Source: Thermococcus sp. (GTDB lineage: Archaea > Methanobacteriota_B > Thermococci > Thermococcales > Thermococcaceae). From it: a stretch of 57,905 nucleotides of DNA. Shown in pieces: positions 29,754 through 40,631 of the stretch. Within the stretch, counting starts at the first letter, position 1; every line of letters starts with the position of its first letter. The DNA is taken from the NCBI GenBank assembly GCA_027074805.1, contig JALTCK010000146.1, forward strand, positions 1 to 57,905. The letters are read 5' to 3'. Position numbers and translations under genes: made by a program. Below the pieces are notes generated by a model. That model saw only the letters and a program-made list of their open reading frames with translations. It had not been told where the DNA came from and made no database searches.

Positions 29754-30193
29754 TCGTTGCTCTACTCGTTGTCCTCGGGATCCAGTACGGCCTTAAGCTG
29801 GCTCTTCACACGGACACTCCACTCGTCATAGTTGTTAGTGGTTCGATGGAGCCCGTCTTTTACCGCGGTGACGTTGTACTTCTGGAGGGGGTAAACGAGA
29901 ATAACATTGGGAACGTCCACGTTAACGATGTGATCGTCTATAAGCGTCCCGGCTATGAGTACCCGATAATTCACCGCGTTAGGGAGATACGCACGGTAGA
30001 GATTGGTGGTAAGACTGAGAAATGTTTTCTAACTTGGGGTGACAACAATTGGGCGCCTGATCCGCCCTACCCAACACCCTATGGTGAAGTGCCGTGTGTG
30101 CCGGCTTATGCCGTGGAGGACAAGGCATTGCTGGTCTTCCCGAAGATAGGACTCATTCCCCTTGATATAAGAGAGGCCCTGGGCAGGGGATGA
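29717..30193 (+). CDS. Type I signal peptidase (Sec11-like)
   Basis: VVSGSMEPVFYRGDVVLL, PIIHRVREI, TWGDNNWAPD motifs; overlaps DUF531 gene. Confidence 0.9.
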   Translation: MEEGWRKDAAWVIVALLVVLGIQYGLKLALHTDTPLVIVVSGSMEPVFYRGDVVLLEGVNENNIGNVHVNDVIVYKRPGYEYPIIHRVREIRTVEIGGKTEKCFLTWGDNNWAPDPPYPTPYGEVPCVPAYAVEDKALLVFPKIGLIPLDIREALGRG

Positions 30194-30490
30194 TGTTAGG
30201 GTAGGTGACTGAAGCGTGATGAACTAATCGGCCCCTGACCATTAGCCCTTTGTTCGATCAAAGGTTGCAGCTCCTTTCTCTCTTCTTTTGAGTGTTGGTT
30301 TCTAGTGCTCCTGGCGATCTTGATTCCTGAGTCTCTTGAAACTGATTTCCTTGGGGGTTGGCACCTGAGTAGGTGTCCCAGGGCGTTCAAAAGAAACCTC
30401 TTCGAAATATATGGCTATGATGATCCACACGAGTTTCAACAGTGGTCCCAAAAAATGAGAAAAGAGTTTTCTCAAGCCTTTTCCAAGGCT

Positions 30491-30916
30491 CTACTTCAGC
30501 TTCTCGAGGATTATTGCCGGGCAGACCTTGGTGACACCCTCTATCTTCCCGATTTTGTTGGAGATGATGTCGGATAGATCCTCACCGTCTTTAGCCCAGA
30601 CTTCGGTCATTATCATGTGGTCGCCGCTAGTGAGGTAGACGTTCCTCACAAAGTCAAATTCCTTCAGCTTCGCCGCCACCTCGAATATCTTCTCGGGCAT
30701 CGTGTCAACTCCTGTCAGGCTGACCAGGTTGTAACCAAGCCTAGAGGGGTCTATCACTATGGTGTACTGCTTTATGACTCCGGCCTCTTCAAGGGCCTTA
30801 ACACGCTTCCTAACGGCAGTCTCGCTTATACCAAGGACCTTTGCGATCTCGGTGAAAGGAGTGCGAGCGTCCTTGGTGAGCATTTCAATTATAACCCTAT
30901 CCCTTTCGTCGAGCAT
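30491..30916 (-). CDS. Lrp/AsnC family transcriptional regulator
   Basis: N-terminal HTH ([35 protein letters not shown]) and RAM domain. Confidence 0.93.
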   Translation of the reverse strand: MLDERDRVIIEMLTKDARTPFTEIAKVLGISETAVRKRVKALEEAGVIKQYTIVIDPSRLGYNLVSLTGVDTMPEKIFEVAAKLKEFDFVRNVYLTSGDHMIMTEVWAKDGEDLSDIISNKIGKIEGVTKVCPAIILEKLK

Positions 30917-30984
30917 ATTCCTCCACCTCAGTTAACTCTATGCAAACCACCTATATTAACCTTTCGAACTCTTTAGTTCATAAT

Positions 30985-32238
30985 TTAAACCTTGAGCTTC
31001 AGCTTGATTATGCCTTCCACGTGGGGTGTTTGGGGAAACATGTCGAGACCCAGGGCCTCTTCAACCCGGTATTTTTCAAGTAATTCCTTTAAATTCTTCC
31101 CCAGAGTGGAGGGATTGCACGATACATATACAACCGTCTCCGGTTGCTCTTTTAAAATTTTTCTGATAAGTTTGGGGTGTAAACCTGCCCTGGGAGGGTC
31201 TAGAACCAACGTCTCGTAGTCCTTCAGGCTTTCCACGTCTCTATCCTCGCCAATGTAGAAGGTTGCATCCACTCCATTGAGTTCGGCGGTCTTCCTTGCC
31301 ATTTCAACGGCAAAGGGATTGACTTCGATGCCTTCAACTGAAAAGCCCCTCTTGGCGAGGTATACCCCGAAGGTCCCAACTCCAGAGTACATATCAAGAA
31401 CCCTCTCCCCCTCCACGAGTTCGGCCACCTTTTTCACGAGGTTGACTGCCCCGTAGCTGTTCGTCTGGAAAAAGCTGTTGGGGTGGATAAAATAGACCAC
31501 GTCGTCGAGCCTCTCTCGGATGAACTCCGACTTCCAGAAGCGCTCCACATCGCCGTAGGAGACGTCGCTTTTCGTCCTGTTGACGCTCCAGTATATTGAG
31601 GTAGCGTACTCGAAGTAGTTCGGGAACTCCTCGGGTAAGCGCCCCCCGGACGTTACCAGGTTCACCATCAGCTCACCCGTGAACTTGCCCTCCCTGATGA
31701 CAATGTACCTCAGAAAACCCGAGTTCTCGCGTATGCTATAGAGGCTTAGCGCGTGATCCTCTATGAACTCCCTCAGCGAGCGCAGAACCTTACCGCTGGC
31801 CTCGCCGAAAACGGGACACCAGTCTATGTCCACCGCCTCCCACCACGTCCCCTTCCTCCTGAAGCCTATCCCGTGCGTGGATATCACGACGTCTATCCTG
31901 TTCCTGTGCCCGTAGATTCGTGGGGAGGGCAGAACATCAACGTCCAGGCCAATACTCTCGGAAAGCCGCTTGGCCTTGAGTTCCAGCTGTTCTTCGTAGG
32001 GAAGATGCTGGAGTGCACAGCCACCGCACCTTTCGAAATACGGACACTTTGGGGGAACCCTCATGGGGGACTCCTCGATGATATTGAAATCCGTTGCGAT
32101 GAGCTTCCTCTTTTTCTTCCTCCACTTCCTCACTTCGACCCTGTCTCCCGGGGCGGTGAAGGGGACGTGAAACTCCCTCTTTCCGATTATCACGACGCCC
32201 ATGCCTTCAAAATCCAGTCTCTCAACGATTCCCTGCAT
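30985..32238 (-). CDS. RumA/TrmA-family uracil-5-methyltransferase (23S rRNA or tRNA)
   Basis: N-terminal 4Fe-4S Cys set (CPYFERCGGCALQH), VLDMYSGVGTFG, VLDPPRAGLHP, VYVSCNPSTLGK. Confidence 0.9.
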   Translation of the reverse strand: MQGIVERLDFEGMGVVIIGKREFHVPFTAPGDRVEVRKWRKKKRKLIATDFNIIEESPMRVPPKCPYFERCGGCALQHLPYEEQLELKAKRLSESIGLDVDVLPSPRIYGHRNRIDVVISTHGIGFRRKGTWWEAVDIDWCPVFGEASGKVLRSLREFIEDHALSLYSIRENSGFLRYIVIREGKFTGELMVNLVTSGGRLPEEFPNYFEYATSIYWSVNRTKSDVSYGDVERFWKSEFIRERLDDVVYFIHPNSFFQTNSYGAVNLVKKVAELVEGERVLDMYSGVGTFGVYLAKRGFSVEGIEVNPFAVEMARKTAELNGVDATFYIGEDRDVESLKDYETLVLDPPRAGLHPKLIRKILKEQPETVVYVSCNPSTLGKNLKELLEKYRVEEALGLDMFPQTPHVEGIIKLKLKV

Positions 32239-32370
32239 ATCTCACCCTTTGCCCCCGCTTATAAAACGTTTTCGAGGCCGAAAGATGTTTGAGTGTCCTG
32301 GGAGAGGAGACAAAGGTGTCCACAGAAGGTTTATTTAGTTCCTCGACGTAAGTAGTTATGGTGCCGCTGG

Positions 32371-32586
32371 ATGTTCGGCAGGCGTAAAGATGTGGTTTAC
32401 CGAACCCTCGCCACGAAGAAAAGGGCGGTTGCCCTCCACAAACTGAGCGCTGAACTTGAGACACCTGCATCAACCCTGTTGAAGACCGTTAAAGAGCTTG
32501 AATCTGATGGCCTTGTAGAGGTCTACTATGGAAAGGAAAAGGCTTCAATCATGGTTCGTGCAAAAACCATAGAGGACTACATCTAG
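32371..32586 (+). CDS. Small winged-HTH DNA-binding protein
   Basis: 71 aa; KKRAVALHKLSAELETPASTLLKTVKELESDGLVEVYYGKEKAS. Confidence 0.75.
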   Translation: MFGRRKDVVYRTLATKKRAVALHKLSAELETPASTLLKTVKELESDGLVEVYYGKEKASIMVRAKTIEDYI

Positions 32587-32629
32587 CTAGCCCTCTTCTA
32601 ATCATTTATTAGGAACTGGAGATGAAAAA

Positions 32630-33460
32630 ATGGTGTCCATAGTTATTACTGGGAGGGGCGGTGCCGGAAAGACCACCATGACGAGCAATCTGGGGGCTTA
32701 CTTTTCCAAGAAGGGCTACCGCACGCTTCTCGTGGATGGCGATTTATACCTACCTAAGCTCGCCTTTCACTTTGGAATAGACAATCCTGCATACAATATC
32801 CACACTCTCCTGAAGAATCCGGAGATGAGGGTGATTGATGCTATATATCACGAACCAAGGACCGGTGTGGACATCCTGCCGGGCAGCTCAAAGCTCTACG
32901 ATGTCATCGACATCGATAACAAGAGGCTGAGGGATATAGTGAGGGAAATCCAGACCAAGTACCAGCTGACGATAATAGATTCGCCCGTTGGAATACCTTT
33001 CGACACAATCTCGACGTTCAGATTGGCTCACTATCAGCTGATAGTAATTGAGGTAGAGCGCGGTCCGGTCCATTCCGTCCACAGAATGGTGGAGAACGAA
33101 GTGATCAAGCTCAAACGCCTCGGAGAGGCCTACGGTCTTCAGGTTGGCGTTATAATAAACAAGGTCAGGGAGTCTTCAGACAAGCTCCAGGACATCGTTG
33201 ATTTTCTTGAGTACAGCGTCGATGTTCCAGTCGTTGGTACAATTCCCTTCGACTACAGGGTTCCGGAGGCAACTAACAACGGAATTCCTGTAGTGGCTTA
33301 CAACCCAAATGCACGCGCCTCAAAGGCTATAAAAGAGGCCGGGGGGATACTCGGGGAGTGGGCACTGGGAGAAAAGAGGAAGGGCTTCATTGAAGGGCTC
33401 TACTCTGCGATCCTTTCCCTACTACACGACCGCAGAGTTCCTGCTGGCAAAAAGCTCTGA
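32630..33460 (+). CDS. MinD/ParA-like P-loop ATPase
   Basis: Deviant Walker [48 protein letters not shown]. Confidence 0.9.
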   Translation: MVSIVITGRGGAGKTTMTSNLGAYFSKKGYRTLLVDGDLYLPKLAFHFGIDNPAYNIHTLLKNPEMRVIDAIYHEPRTGVDILPGSSKLYDVIDIDNKRLRDIVREIQTKYQLTIIDSPVGIPFDTISTFRLAHYQLIVIEVERGPVHSVHRMVENEVIKLKRLGEAYGLQVGVIINKVRESSDKLQDIVDFLEYSVDVPVVGTIPFDYRVPEATNNGIPVVAYNPNARASKAIKEAGGILGEWALGEKRKGFIEGLYSAILSLLHDRRVPAGKKL

Positions 33461-33982
33461 GACTTTAACCAAAGGAAGGAACGTATACTTCCCGCCTATT
33501 TCTTCTTCAGCACCCTCTTCCCTATCCACCACAACCATTATGGCCGCTATTCTGGCCCCTTCACGCTCGAGAACTTCAGCGGCCCTCAAGACGCTCCCTC
33601 CTGTTGTCGTCACGTCCTCAACGAGGAGCACTCTCTCGCCGGGATTCACATCGCCTTCAATTTGACTTCCAGTACCGTGCCCTTTAGGTTTCTTTCGGAC
33701 TATAACGAGCGGTTTTCCAGTTTCAAGGGCTAAAGCAGTTGCTATGGGAACCGCCCCAAGTTCAGGGCCTGCAACTCTATCAAATTCTATTCCTCCCTTT
33801 TTGACTTTCTCTGCCATGAGTCTCGCTATGAGTTTGAGGGTTCTTGGGTTCGTGATGAGCTTCTTCACGTTGATGTAGTAGTCGCTCTCCTTTCCGGATG
33901 TCAGGATAAAATGGCCGAAGAGGATTGCCTTCTCTGAGAAAAACGCCTCAATGAGTTCCTCCTTCATTCCCATCTTAACCAC
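33422..33982 (-). CDS. pyrE: Orotate phosphoribosyltransferase
   Basis: [14 protein letters not shown] and PRTase motif [21 protein letters not shown]. Confidence 0.93.
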   Translation of the reverse strand: MVKMGMKEELIEAFFSEKAILFGHFILTSGKESDYYINVKKLITNPRTLKLIARLMAEKVKKGGIEFDRVAGPELGAVPIATALALETGKPLVIVRKKPKGHGTGSQIEGDVNPGERVLLVEDVTTTGGSVLRAAEVLEREGARIAAIMVVVDREEGAEEEIGGKYTFLPLVKVSELFASRNSAVV

Positions 33983-34037
33983 CTCAATGTTAACCCGTCT
34001 TAGCTCCGCACGGTGATTAAACAGAGGTTTTAAAAAC

Positions 34038-34784
34038 TTGAGGGGAAATTGGTTCGGTGGGAGAATGCTGACACCAGAAAGGGTCCTCGAGTACTACTTC
34101 GCGATCGTGATTGTTGTTGGCGGACTCTCAACGCTCCTGGGGATAAAGTATACACTGCAGATGTGGAGGTCATTTCCTGAGAGCAAATGGATTGGGAGGA
34201 GCTTTGGCATGGGATTATTTGTCCTCGTTTTGGCCTCCTTCATCGAGGCTCCCTTTCTGTTTCTTCCCTTCAGAGTTCCACTCGCAGTAGCTGCCGGCGT
34301 GAGCGAGGAAACACTCAAGCTCCTGCCCCTGAAAATTTTCAGATGGGCGGAGAAATGGGAAAAATGGAAGCTTGTTGTGGGAACTGCATTCTTTCTAGGT
34401 CTCATAGAAGCGATGGGGTACATAGCGGGGATAATCCTCCTGGGTCAGCCTCTCTATCTGGTGGGCGTCAGGATCGTTCTCGTGGGAATGCACACTGTAT
34501 GGGCCGTGGTCACGGTCGGCTTTCTGCTGACCGAGAAAGGTCTTTCAAGGTTCAAGGGGCTCGCCTTCTCAATTATTGCACACACTCTCTACGACATCCC
34601 CCCACTGGCCATTGCAGACGGCGTTTCCGGGGATGCCATGCTTGCTTTAAGCGCCCTCTCAGCGACCTTCATGCTCCTGACACCAATAATGGCCAAGAGG
34701 TCGACCGAAAGGACAGCGGAGCTGATCCCAGTTAAGGAAGAGATGGAAGAAGAAAGCCCTGAGGGATTCACTTCTTCGCCTTGA
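34038..34784 (+). CDS. PrsW-like membrane protein (putative intramembrane metalloprotease)
   Basis: Multi-TM with EExxK ([15 protein letters not shown]), [11 protein letters not shown], and His in TMs ([15 protein letters not shown]). Confidence 0.75.
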   Translation: MRGNWFGGRMLTPERVLEYYFAIVIVVGGLSTLLGIKYTLQMWRSFPESKWIGRSFGMGLFVLVLASFIEAPFLFLPFRVPLAVAAGVSEETLKLLPLKIFRWAEKWEKWKLVVGTAFFLGLIEAMGYIAGIILLGQPLYLVGVRIVLVGMHTVWAVVTVGFLLTEKGLSRFKGLAFSIIAHTLYDIPPLAIADGVSGDAMLALSALSATFMLLTPIMAKRSTERTAELIPVKEEMEEESPEGFTSSP

Positions 34785-36447
34785 ACCTCTCCTGGAGCTT
34801 GTATAGCTCCGCCACGCGCTCTATAGTGTCCGCTTCCTCGGGGCTCTTATCTTCTCTCAAAGCCACATAGCGCGGGAAGCGAAGCGCGAAGCCGCTCTTG
34901 TACTTCGGGCTCTTCTGTATCTCCTGGTAGGTGACCTCTATTACGAACCTCGGCTCGATCTCAACGAACTTGCCCTCCTGCTTCACTATGTAGGGCTTGA
35001 GCATCTTGGTGAACTCGGCCAAATCCTCGTCCGTGAAGCCGCTTCCAACCTTGCCCACCGGAACGAACTCGCCGCTGTGGGGGTCGAAGGCCGCAACCAG
35101 GTAGGATCCGAGGAGATGTGCGCGCCTTCCCTCGCCCCACTCAGCCCCTATTATGACCAGATCGAGGTTCTCCATCGTTGGCTTGACTTTCAGCCATTTT
35201 TTGCCCCTGTTACCGGGCTCGTAAGCCGAGTCAAGGCGCTTCGCCATCACACCTTCGTGCCCTAACTCCAGGGCCCTCTCGTAAAATGCCTGGGCTTCAT
35301 CGGCGTTCTTTGTGACCAGCTGGACTGCGAGCTTTATCTTCTCACTCTCCTCTACGCTCTCTTCCAGTTTTTCCCTCCTCTCGGTGAAGGGCGTGTCTAT
35401 CAGGGCTTCCCCGTCAACATAGAGGATGTCGAAAAGGTTAAGCTCAAGGGGAATCTTCTCTATCATCTCCTCGATGTTGTACTTCCTCCTGAAGCGCCTT
35501 AGGACGAACTGGAAAGGTCTAGGTCTTCCACCCTCTCCGACTGCAACCAGCTCGCCCTCCGCTATGACCTTTTCGGGTTTGAAGGAAGCCCTGATTGCCT
35601 CTACTATCTCCGGAATGGCCCTCGTAACATTTTCGAGCCTTCTTGAATAGACCACCACGTTGTCGCCATCCTTGTGAACCTGAACGCGAGCACCGTCGTA
35701 CTTTATCTCGAATGCTGCCTCACCCCCCATCTCCAAAAGCGCCTCCTTAATGTTGGCTGCGTTTTGAGCCAGCATCGGCCTTATCGGCTTGCCTATATGT
35801 ACGTTCACCTTCGAGAGGCCCCCGTTGCCCTCGAGCTTTGCGGTTTTAGCCACGTAGCCGAAGTCGCTGGTCAGCATGTACGCCCTCTCAACGAGCTCAG
35901 GTTTGACCTTAAAGGCCTCGGCTATAGCATCCCGTAGAATTCCCTCCGCGACGCCGGTTCTCATGGTTCCGAGAACGGTCCTCGCTATGTACTTACCTTC
36001 CTCTGGCTGAGCATCCATGAAGAGGTTTGCCAAGTACTTCATCTTCCTGTCCTGGCTGCCTTCTCCACTAGCCTCGGCTATCTTGACGAATGTGTTGTAA
36101 ACCCGTTTTATCGTTAACGGCTGGCTGAAAAAGCTCTTTTGCTTCTTCTTTTTCAGCGCCAGGGCAACGCTTTCGCCGAGATCACCAGTATCTCTGACCG
36201 AATCCTCTATCTCCCTCTCACTCACCCCGGTGGCCATGGAGACCGACTTTATGAGGAGCTTTTCACCGACACCGAGTTCCCTCTCATCCCAGTCGGGGAA
36301 GACCTTCCCAAGAATTAGGTAAGGAATAATGTCGAGGAGGTCGTCGGGAGTTTTTTTGAGAAATTCAGCGACAAACTTGGTCTTCAGGGTCTTGAGAGTG
36401 GTCTTCTCGAGTCTTCTGTACAGCTCGGCCAGTTCCGAGTACTTCAT
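34768..36447 (-). CDS. lig: ATP-dependent DNA ligase
   Basis: Adenylation motif [48 protein letters not shown]; start [14 protein letters not shown]. Confidence 0.95.
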   Translation of the reverse strand: MKYSELAELYRRLEKTTLKTLKTKFVAEFLKKTPDDLLDIIPYLILGKVFPDWDERELGVGEKLLIKSVSMATGVSEREIEDSVRDTGDLGESVALALKKKKQKSFFSQPLTIKRVYNTFVKIAEASGEGSQDRKMKYLANLFMDAQPEEGKYIARTVLGTMRTGVAEGILRDAIAEAFKVKPELVERAYMLTSDFGYVAKTAKLEGNGGLSKVNVHIGKPIRPMLAQNAANIKEALLEMGGEAAFEIKYDGARVQVHKDGDNVVVYSRRLENVTRAIPEIVEAIRASFKPEKVIAEGELVAVGEGGRPRPFQFVLRRFRRKYNIEEMIEKIPLELNLFDILYVDGEALIDTPFTERREKLEESVEESEKIKLAVQLVTKNADEAQAFYERALELGHEGVMAKRLDSAYEPGNRGKKWLKVKPTMENLDLVIIGAEWGEGRRAHLLGSYLVAAFDPHSGEFVPVGKVGSGFTDEDLAEFTKMLKPYIVKQEGKFVEIEPRFVIEVTYQEIQKSPKYKSGFALRFPRYVALREDKSPEEADTIERVAELYKLQERFKAKK

Positions 36448-36701
36448 ATCCACCACCGCATAAAATACGGTGAGGTGAATAAAAGCATAATGGGGAAATG
36501 TCTAGATATTCCATGAATCACTATGTGTGATAGTAAGGAAAATTGAAAGAAAGATGGAGTGGCAGAGGAAGAGCTTTCTCCGGCATATCTGCTCTTTGAG
36601 CACTAAAAATATCGAGAAAACATAAGCAGGGCTCACTGTTCAATATTCACGCCGTTAGGTTTTCTGATCAAGGGCCTATCTTCTGAGAACATGCGGGTAC
36701 G

Positions 36702-36893
36702 GTTTCGATGTTCGGAAGGTACTACGTGAAAGAAGGTATGTAGAGGAGTGCTACGGGAAGGCCCTTACCAAGGCCTTTCAGATGAGGAGCAAGGCTGACT
36801 ACAACGTGATGCACCTCCCCGAGCGGGAGGAAGCTGAGGAAGCGCTTGAAATCGCGGAGAATTTCCTTGAAAGGGCAGGGGCTGGTGGAAGAA
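36702..36893 (+). pseudogene. HEPN-domain protein remnant (N-terminus missing, frameshifted)
   Basis: VSMFGRYYVKEGM then shifted frame VEECYGKALTKAFQMRSKADYNVMHLPEREEAEEALEIAENFLERAGA. Confidence 0.6.
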
Positions 36894-36904
36894 TGGTGGT
36901 GGGG

Positions 36905-37192
36905 AAGGCTTGAGGAAATTCCTTGAGTACCTCAAGAGGAATTTGGAGGGAGGATTGTGAAGTTTGCCTCTTTGGTTCCTACGTTAGGGGTGACTACACT
37001 GATGAAAGCGACGTTGATGTTCTGATAATCGGAGATTTGTCCCTCGATGGCATCCTTGATGAGGTGTTCAGCATTCTAATGAAACACGGCGTCCTCTTCA
37101 ACATAATAATGGAAAAACCTGAAGAGTTTAAGCGCTGGAAGGGACTCCCTTCCATAGAACCGTCTTATCAGAGGGAATCCGGGTCTACTAAC
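36905..37192 (+). pseudogene. MNT-type minimal nucleotidyltransferase remnant
   Basis: CLFGSYVRGDYTDESDVDVLIIGD (GSYxRGD..SDVDV) but N-terminal LRKFLEYLKRNLE and C-terminal LPFHRTVLSEGIRVY* lie in other frames. Confidence 0.65.
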
Positions 37193-38090
37193 CCACCCAC
37201 CTCCCGACCTTGGGCCTCTCGTCATAGATTTCCGCAACGTCATAGGGGAGGTTGAGGTCGGCCAAAAGGGTTTTGGCGTTTTCGAGTTCCTTATCTCCGA
37301 CTAGGGCGAAGAGGCCTTTGCCAAGCATTATCATCGAACTCGGGAGTTTCAGGACTTTGTCAAGCTCTAGTGCGAGTTCGAGGAGCTCATCATCCAACAA
37401 TCCAGTTTTCTCTGCAAACTCCCTCGCGAGAACCATCATGCGCTCGGCTTTGGGCTCCTCGAGGAGTTTTTCAAGAGCTTTTCTCCCTTCACTTTCTATT
37501 GTCCTGACAACATCCCCATCAAGAATCTCCTTTGTGGAAAGGCTCCCGAGGGGCACGACGAGGACTTTGTAGTCATCAAAGAAGAGGTTGTCGGTAACAC
37601 CTATTCCGGGGCCGCCTGCCTTAATTCGGAGCTCTATCCCCCCGGCGAGCTGGGCTATAACGTCGCCGAGACCACCCCTGTGAATTACCTCCGCCTCGTG
37701 CGCAATCTGGGCTGCTTTAAGCCACGTTCCTCCGAAGGCGTAGCTCAAGGCCAAGGCAGTCCCCAGAGCACCGCCGGCGCTGTTGCCGAAGCCGTAGCCG
37801 TTGGGGAAGTCGAAGTACTGCCACACCTCGACCTCGCCGATGAAGTCTGCTGGAACCAGCTTTTCTGCAACCCAGTGACTTATGACCGCGTTCTTCCTCT
37901 CTACGAGCTCGCCGTTGAAGGCTATGTGAATGTGCCTCTCAAGCGTCTCGGTTTCTATGCTTGCAAAGACGTTGGTACCTTTGTCAAGGTTTACCCCTGC
38001 ACCAAGGGATCCATCTTTTAGAGGATCATCGTGAAATACCGGAACAAAGAAGGCCGTTATGTGGGCTGGAACGAAGGCTCTGATCAGCAT
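37188..38090 (-). CDS. Pantoate kinase-like GHMP kinase (archaeal CoA biosynthesis)
   Basis: PNGYGFGNSAGGALGTALALSYAF GHMP motif; MLIRAFVPAHITAFFVP N-terminus typical of archaeal PoK. Confidence 0.85.
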   Translation of the reverse strand: MLIRAFVPAHITAFFVPVFHDDPLKDGSLGAGVNLDKGTNVFASIETETLERHIHIAFNGELVERKNAVISHWVAEKLVPADFIGEVEVWQYFDFPNGYGFGNSAGGALGTALALSYAFGGTWLKAAQIAHEAEVIHRGGLGDVIAQLAGGIELRIKAGGPGIGVTDNLFFDDYKVLVVPLGSLSTKEILDGDVVRTIESEGRKALEKLLEEPKAERMMVLAREFAEKTGLLDDELLELALELDKVLKLPSSMIMLGKGLFALVGDKELENAKTLLADLNLPYDVAEIYDERPKVGRWVG

Positions 38091-38148
38091 GACACCACCG
38101 AAAAAAAGTTGGAGAGGGAGTTTTTAAAATTGGTGAAGAAGGAAAGGT

Positions 38149-39753
38149 TCACTCCTTGACGACATAAATTGGCACCTTTCCGTGTGGAATGCCGTACTTC
38201 TTGCCATACCACTCGGTGAGGACGTACCAGGCCCCAACGAGGAGTACAAAGCCTAGCGGGAGGAGTATCACCCAGTTGTGGATCCCTATGCCGAAGAGCA
38301 GGTAGAGGATTATGCCGACACCCGAGGCGGTCATTGCATAGGGCACCTGCGTGTTGACGTGGTCTATGTGGTCGGAACCGCTGAACATCGAACTCATAAT
38401 CGTTGTATCGCTTATCGGGGAGCAGTGGTCTCCAAAGATGCCCCCGGCGAAGACGGCACCAATACTTGCGAAGACCTCTGGGCCGACGTAGCCGGTGACG
38501 CCGTAGGCGAGCGGTATGGCTATTGGTAGCATGATGCTGAAGGTTCCCCAGCTTGTTCCTGTAGTGAAGGATATGAACATCGCGATGAGGAACACTATAA
38601 GAGGCACCCAGCTTCCGCTTACACCGGCACCTTTGGCGAGGTCGACGATGTAGGGTGCGGTTCCGACTGCATCTGTCGCGCTCTTGATGCTCCACGCCAG
38701 GAGCAGGATGGTGTTGGCTATGACCATCTGCTTCATGCCCCGGATTATCGCGTCCTCTGCCTCTTCTATGGTCATCTTCTTCATCGCTAGGACAAGGAAG
38801 AACGCAACTACGACCATTGCAAAGCTTCCCCACAGGAGGGCTAAAGCCGAATCAGAGTTTCCAAGAACCTCCATCAGACCGCCCTTAGCGTAGGCCGCGC
38901 TACCTCCACCGGTGTACCACATTCCATAGAGCGTAACGAAGATAAGTGTCAGTATTGGCCACACGAAGATGTGAACGCTGCCCTCCTCTTTTGGCATTCC
39001 GAGGTCGATCTCCGTCGTCATGAGCGGCTTTGCTCCGTCGCGGAGAACCTTTCCGGTTGTCCTTGCGCGGTATTCAGCGTGAAGCATCGGGCCATAGTGC
39101 CTGTGGAAATACGCCACGAGAAAGACGAGGATTATCGCCAGAATCGAATAAAACCTGTAGGGAACGCTGTGCATCCAGGCGACGTAGGCGCCATAGTCAA
39201 CGTTGAGGTTCTTGAAGGCATCACCGATGAGACCGACCTCATAACCTATCCAGGTCGAGACAATGGCCAGGCCCGCGACAGGGGCGGCGGTTGAGTCATC
39301 GATGTAGGCGAGCATTTCGCGGGAGACCTTAGTCCTGTCAGTGATGGGCCTCATTGTGTTTCCAACTATGATGGTGTTGGTGTAGTCGTCGAAGAATATC
39401 AGCACGCCGAGGAGCCAGCCCATCACAGCAGCGCCCCTGCTGGACCGTACTTTGTTGGCCAGTGAACGGCCTATCGCAAACGCACCGCCGGATTTATAGA
39501 TCAGCCCCACACCGGCTCCTATCAGGAAGTCAAAGAGCAGAATCTTGACGTTCCAGTCGTCGGTGGCGTTGCTCACTATCCAGTCGAGGGTCTGAGTAGT
39601 TCCACTTATGGGGTTCCATCCCGAAACCATAACTCCACCAATCCAGACACCGGCGAACAGCGCCAGTATAACCCTCTTAGTCCATATCGCTAAAATAATA
39701 GCCACGAGAGGTGGCAACAGGGAGAGTATCCCAAAGTCTGACACGATTTTCAC
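38149..39753 (-). CDS. NhaC-family Na+/H+ antiporter
   Basis: 534 aa multi-TM; FFDDYTNTIIVGNTMRPITD, SFTTGTSWGTFSIMLPIAIPLA, FGDHCSPISDTTIMSSM. Confidence 0.92.
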   Translation of the reverse strand: MKIVSDFGILSLLPPLVAIILAIWTKRVILALFAGVWIGGVMVSGWNPISGTTQTLDWIVSNATDDWNVKILLFDFLIGAGVGLIYKSGGAFAIGRSLANKVRSSRGAAVMGWLLGVLIFFDDYTNTIIVGNTMRPITDRTKVSREMLAYIDDSTAAPVAGLAIVSTWIGYEVGLIGDAFKNLNVDYGAYVAWMHSVPYRFYSILAIILVFLVAYFHRHYGPMLHAEYRARTTGKVLRDGAKPLMTTEIDLGMPKEEGSVHIFVWPILTLIFVTLYGMWYTGGGSAAYAKGGLMEVLGNSDSALALLWGSFAMVVVAFFLVLAMKKMTIEEAEDAIIRGMKQMVIANTILLLAWSIKSATDAVGTAPYIVDLAKGAGVSGSWVPLIVFLIAMFISFTTGTSWGTFSIMLPIAIPLAYGVTGYVGPEVFASIGAVFAGGIFGDHCSPISDTTIMSSMFSGSDHIDHVNTQVPYAMTASGVGIILYLLFGIGIHNWVILLPLGFVLLVGAWYVLTEWYGKKYGIPHGKVPIYVVKE

Positions 39754-40034
39754 CTCCGGAGTTTACCCGAAACATTTTTGGAATCAAATATAAATCTTTT
39801 GTATTTTTTTCTGTCTTATTGACAAACTCTTGAAGTTAAAGCCTTAGAGTCCACCAAGTTTTCGTGCCTCCTCGTTGCCATTACTGTGCATATAGGACTA
39901 TTCAGGTATAATTTAGAACATTGAACCAATAAAAACCTTTCCCAAAAAAGCTTCAGGAACAGGGCTTTTACGAGGAGATAAAGGGGGAGAAAAGAGAAAC
40001 TATGTAGAAGAGTAATTGGAAAATGAAAGGACGT

Positions 40035-40631
40035 TCATAGATTGTACTTGAGAATTTCTTTCAAACGGTGGAAATCGGATCTGAGTTCTTCCTTCAGGGG
40101 AGGTTTATAAAGGGCAGCAGCGGGGTGGTACATGGGCATTATGATGATCCTGCCGAAGAGAGTCCTTGCCTCAAAGACCTTGCCGTGGATTCGGCTTATC
40201 GGCTCGGGTGAGAATCCGAACTTTTTCATGATGTAGTTCATTGAGTGCCTTCCAAGGGGGACGATGACCTTCGGTCGGATTATATCTATCTGCATGTCTA
40301 GATATGGGGAGCAGGCCTTAATTTCATCCTCCGTTGGATCCCTGTTCTCGGGAGGCCGGCATTTCACGATATTGGTTATGTATACGTCTTCTCTGCTGAG
40401 ACCGATCTCACCCAAGAGCTCGTCCAACAGCTTTCCGGCCCTGCCAACGAAAGGTAGTCCTTTCTGGTCTTCCCAGTAGCCAGGCGCCTCGCCCACGAAC
40501 ATTATCTCCGCGTCGTAGCTTCCGGATCCGGGGACTGCATTCCTCCGGAGGCTTCCAAGGGGACACTTTCTACAGGTTCTGATTTTCTCCTCGAGCTTTT
40601 TCATCTTTCTTTCCGTTTCCATTGGCATCAC
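40035..40631 (-). CDS. Family 4 uracil-DNA glycosylase
   Basis: CRKCPLGSLRRNAVPGSG, FVGEAPGYWEDQKGLPFVGRAGKLLDELL, NIVKCRPPENRDPTEDEIKAC, MYHPAA. Confidence 0.95.
   Translation of the reverse strand: MMPMETERKMKKLEEKIRTCRKCPLGSLRRNAVPGSGSYDAEIMFVGEAPGYWEDQKGLPFVGRAGKLLDELLGEIGLSREDVYITNIVKCRPPENRDPTEDEIKACSPYLDMQIDIIRPKVIVPLGRHSMNYIMKKFGFSPEPISRIHGKVFEARTLFGRIIIMPMYHPAAALYKPPLKEELRSDFHRLKEILKYNL

Noticed and set aside
30214-30245. C/D box sRNA candidate (GTGATGA...CTGA) downstream of the signal peptidase gene
   Set aside because: C and D' boxes are present, but I could not find C' (TGATGA-like) and D (CTGA) boxes at proper spacing.
30305-30577. 90-aa plus-strand ORF between signal peptidase and Lrp genes
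   Set aside because: Overlaps the Lrp regulator antisense and shows no recognisable family.
36490-36700. Intergenic stretch after lig that might hold an RNA gene
   Set aside because: No tRNA-like cloverleaf, C/D boxes or strong hairpin; the 3' part is explained by the HEPN remnant.
39780-40034. Gene remnant reading FYEEIKGEKRETM in the nhaC/udg gap
   Set aside because: Too short to assign to any family; AT-rich intergenic sequence is an adequate explanation.
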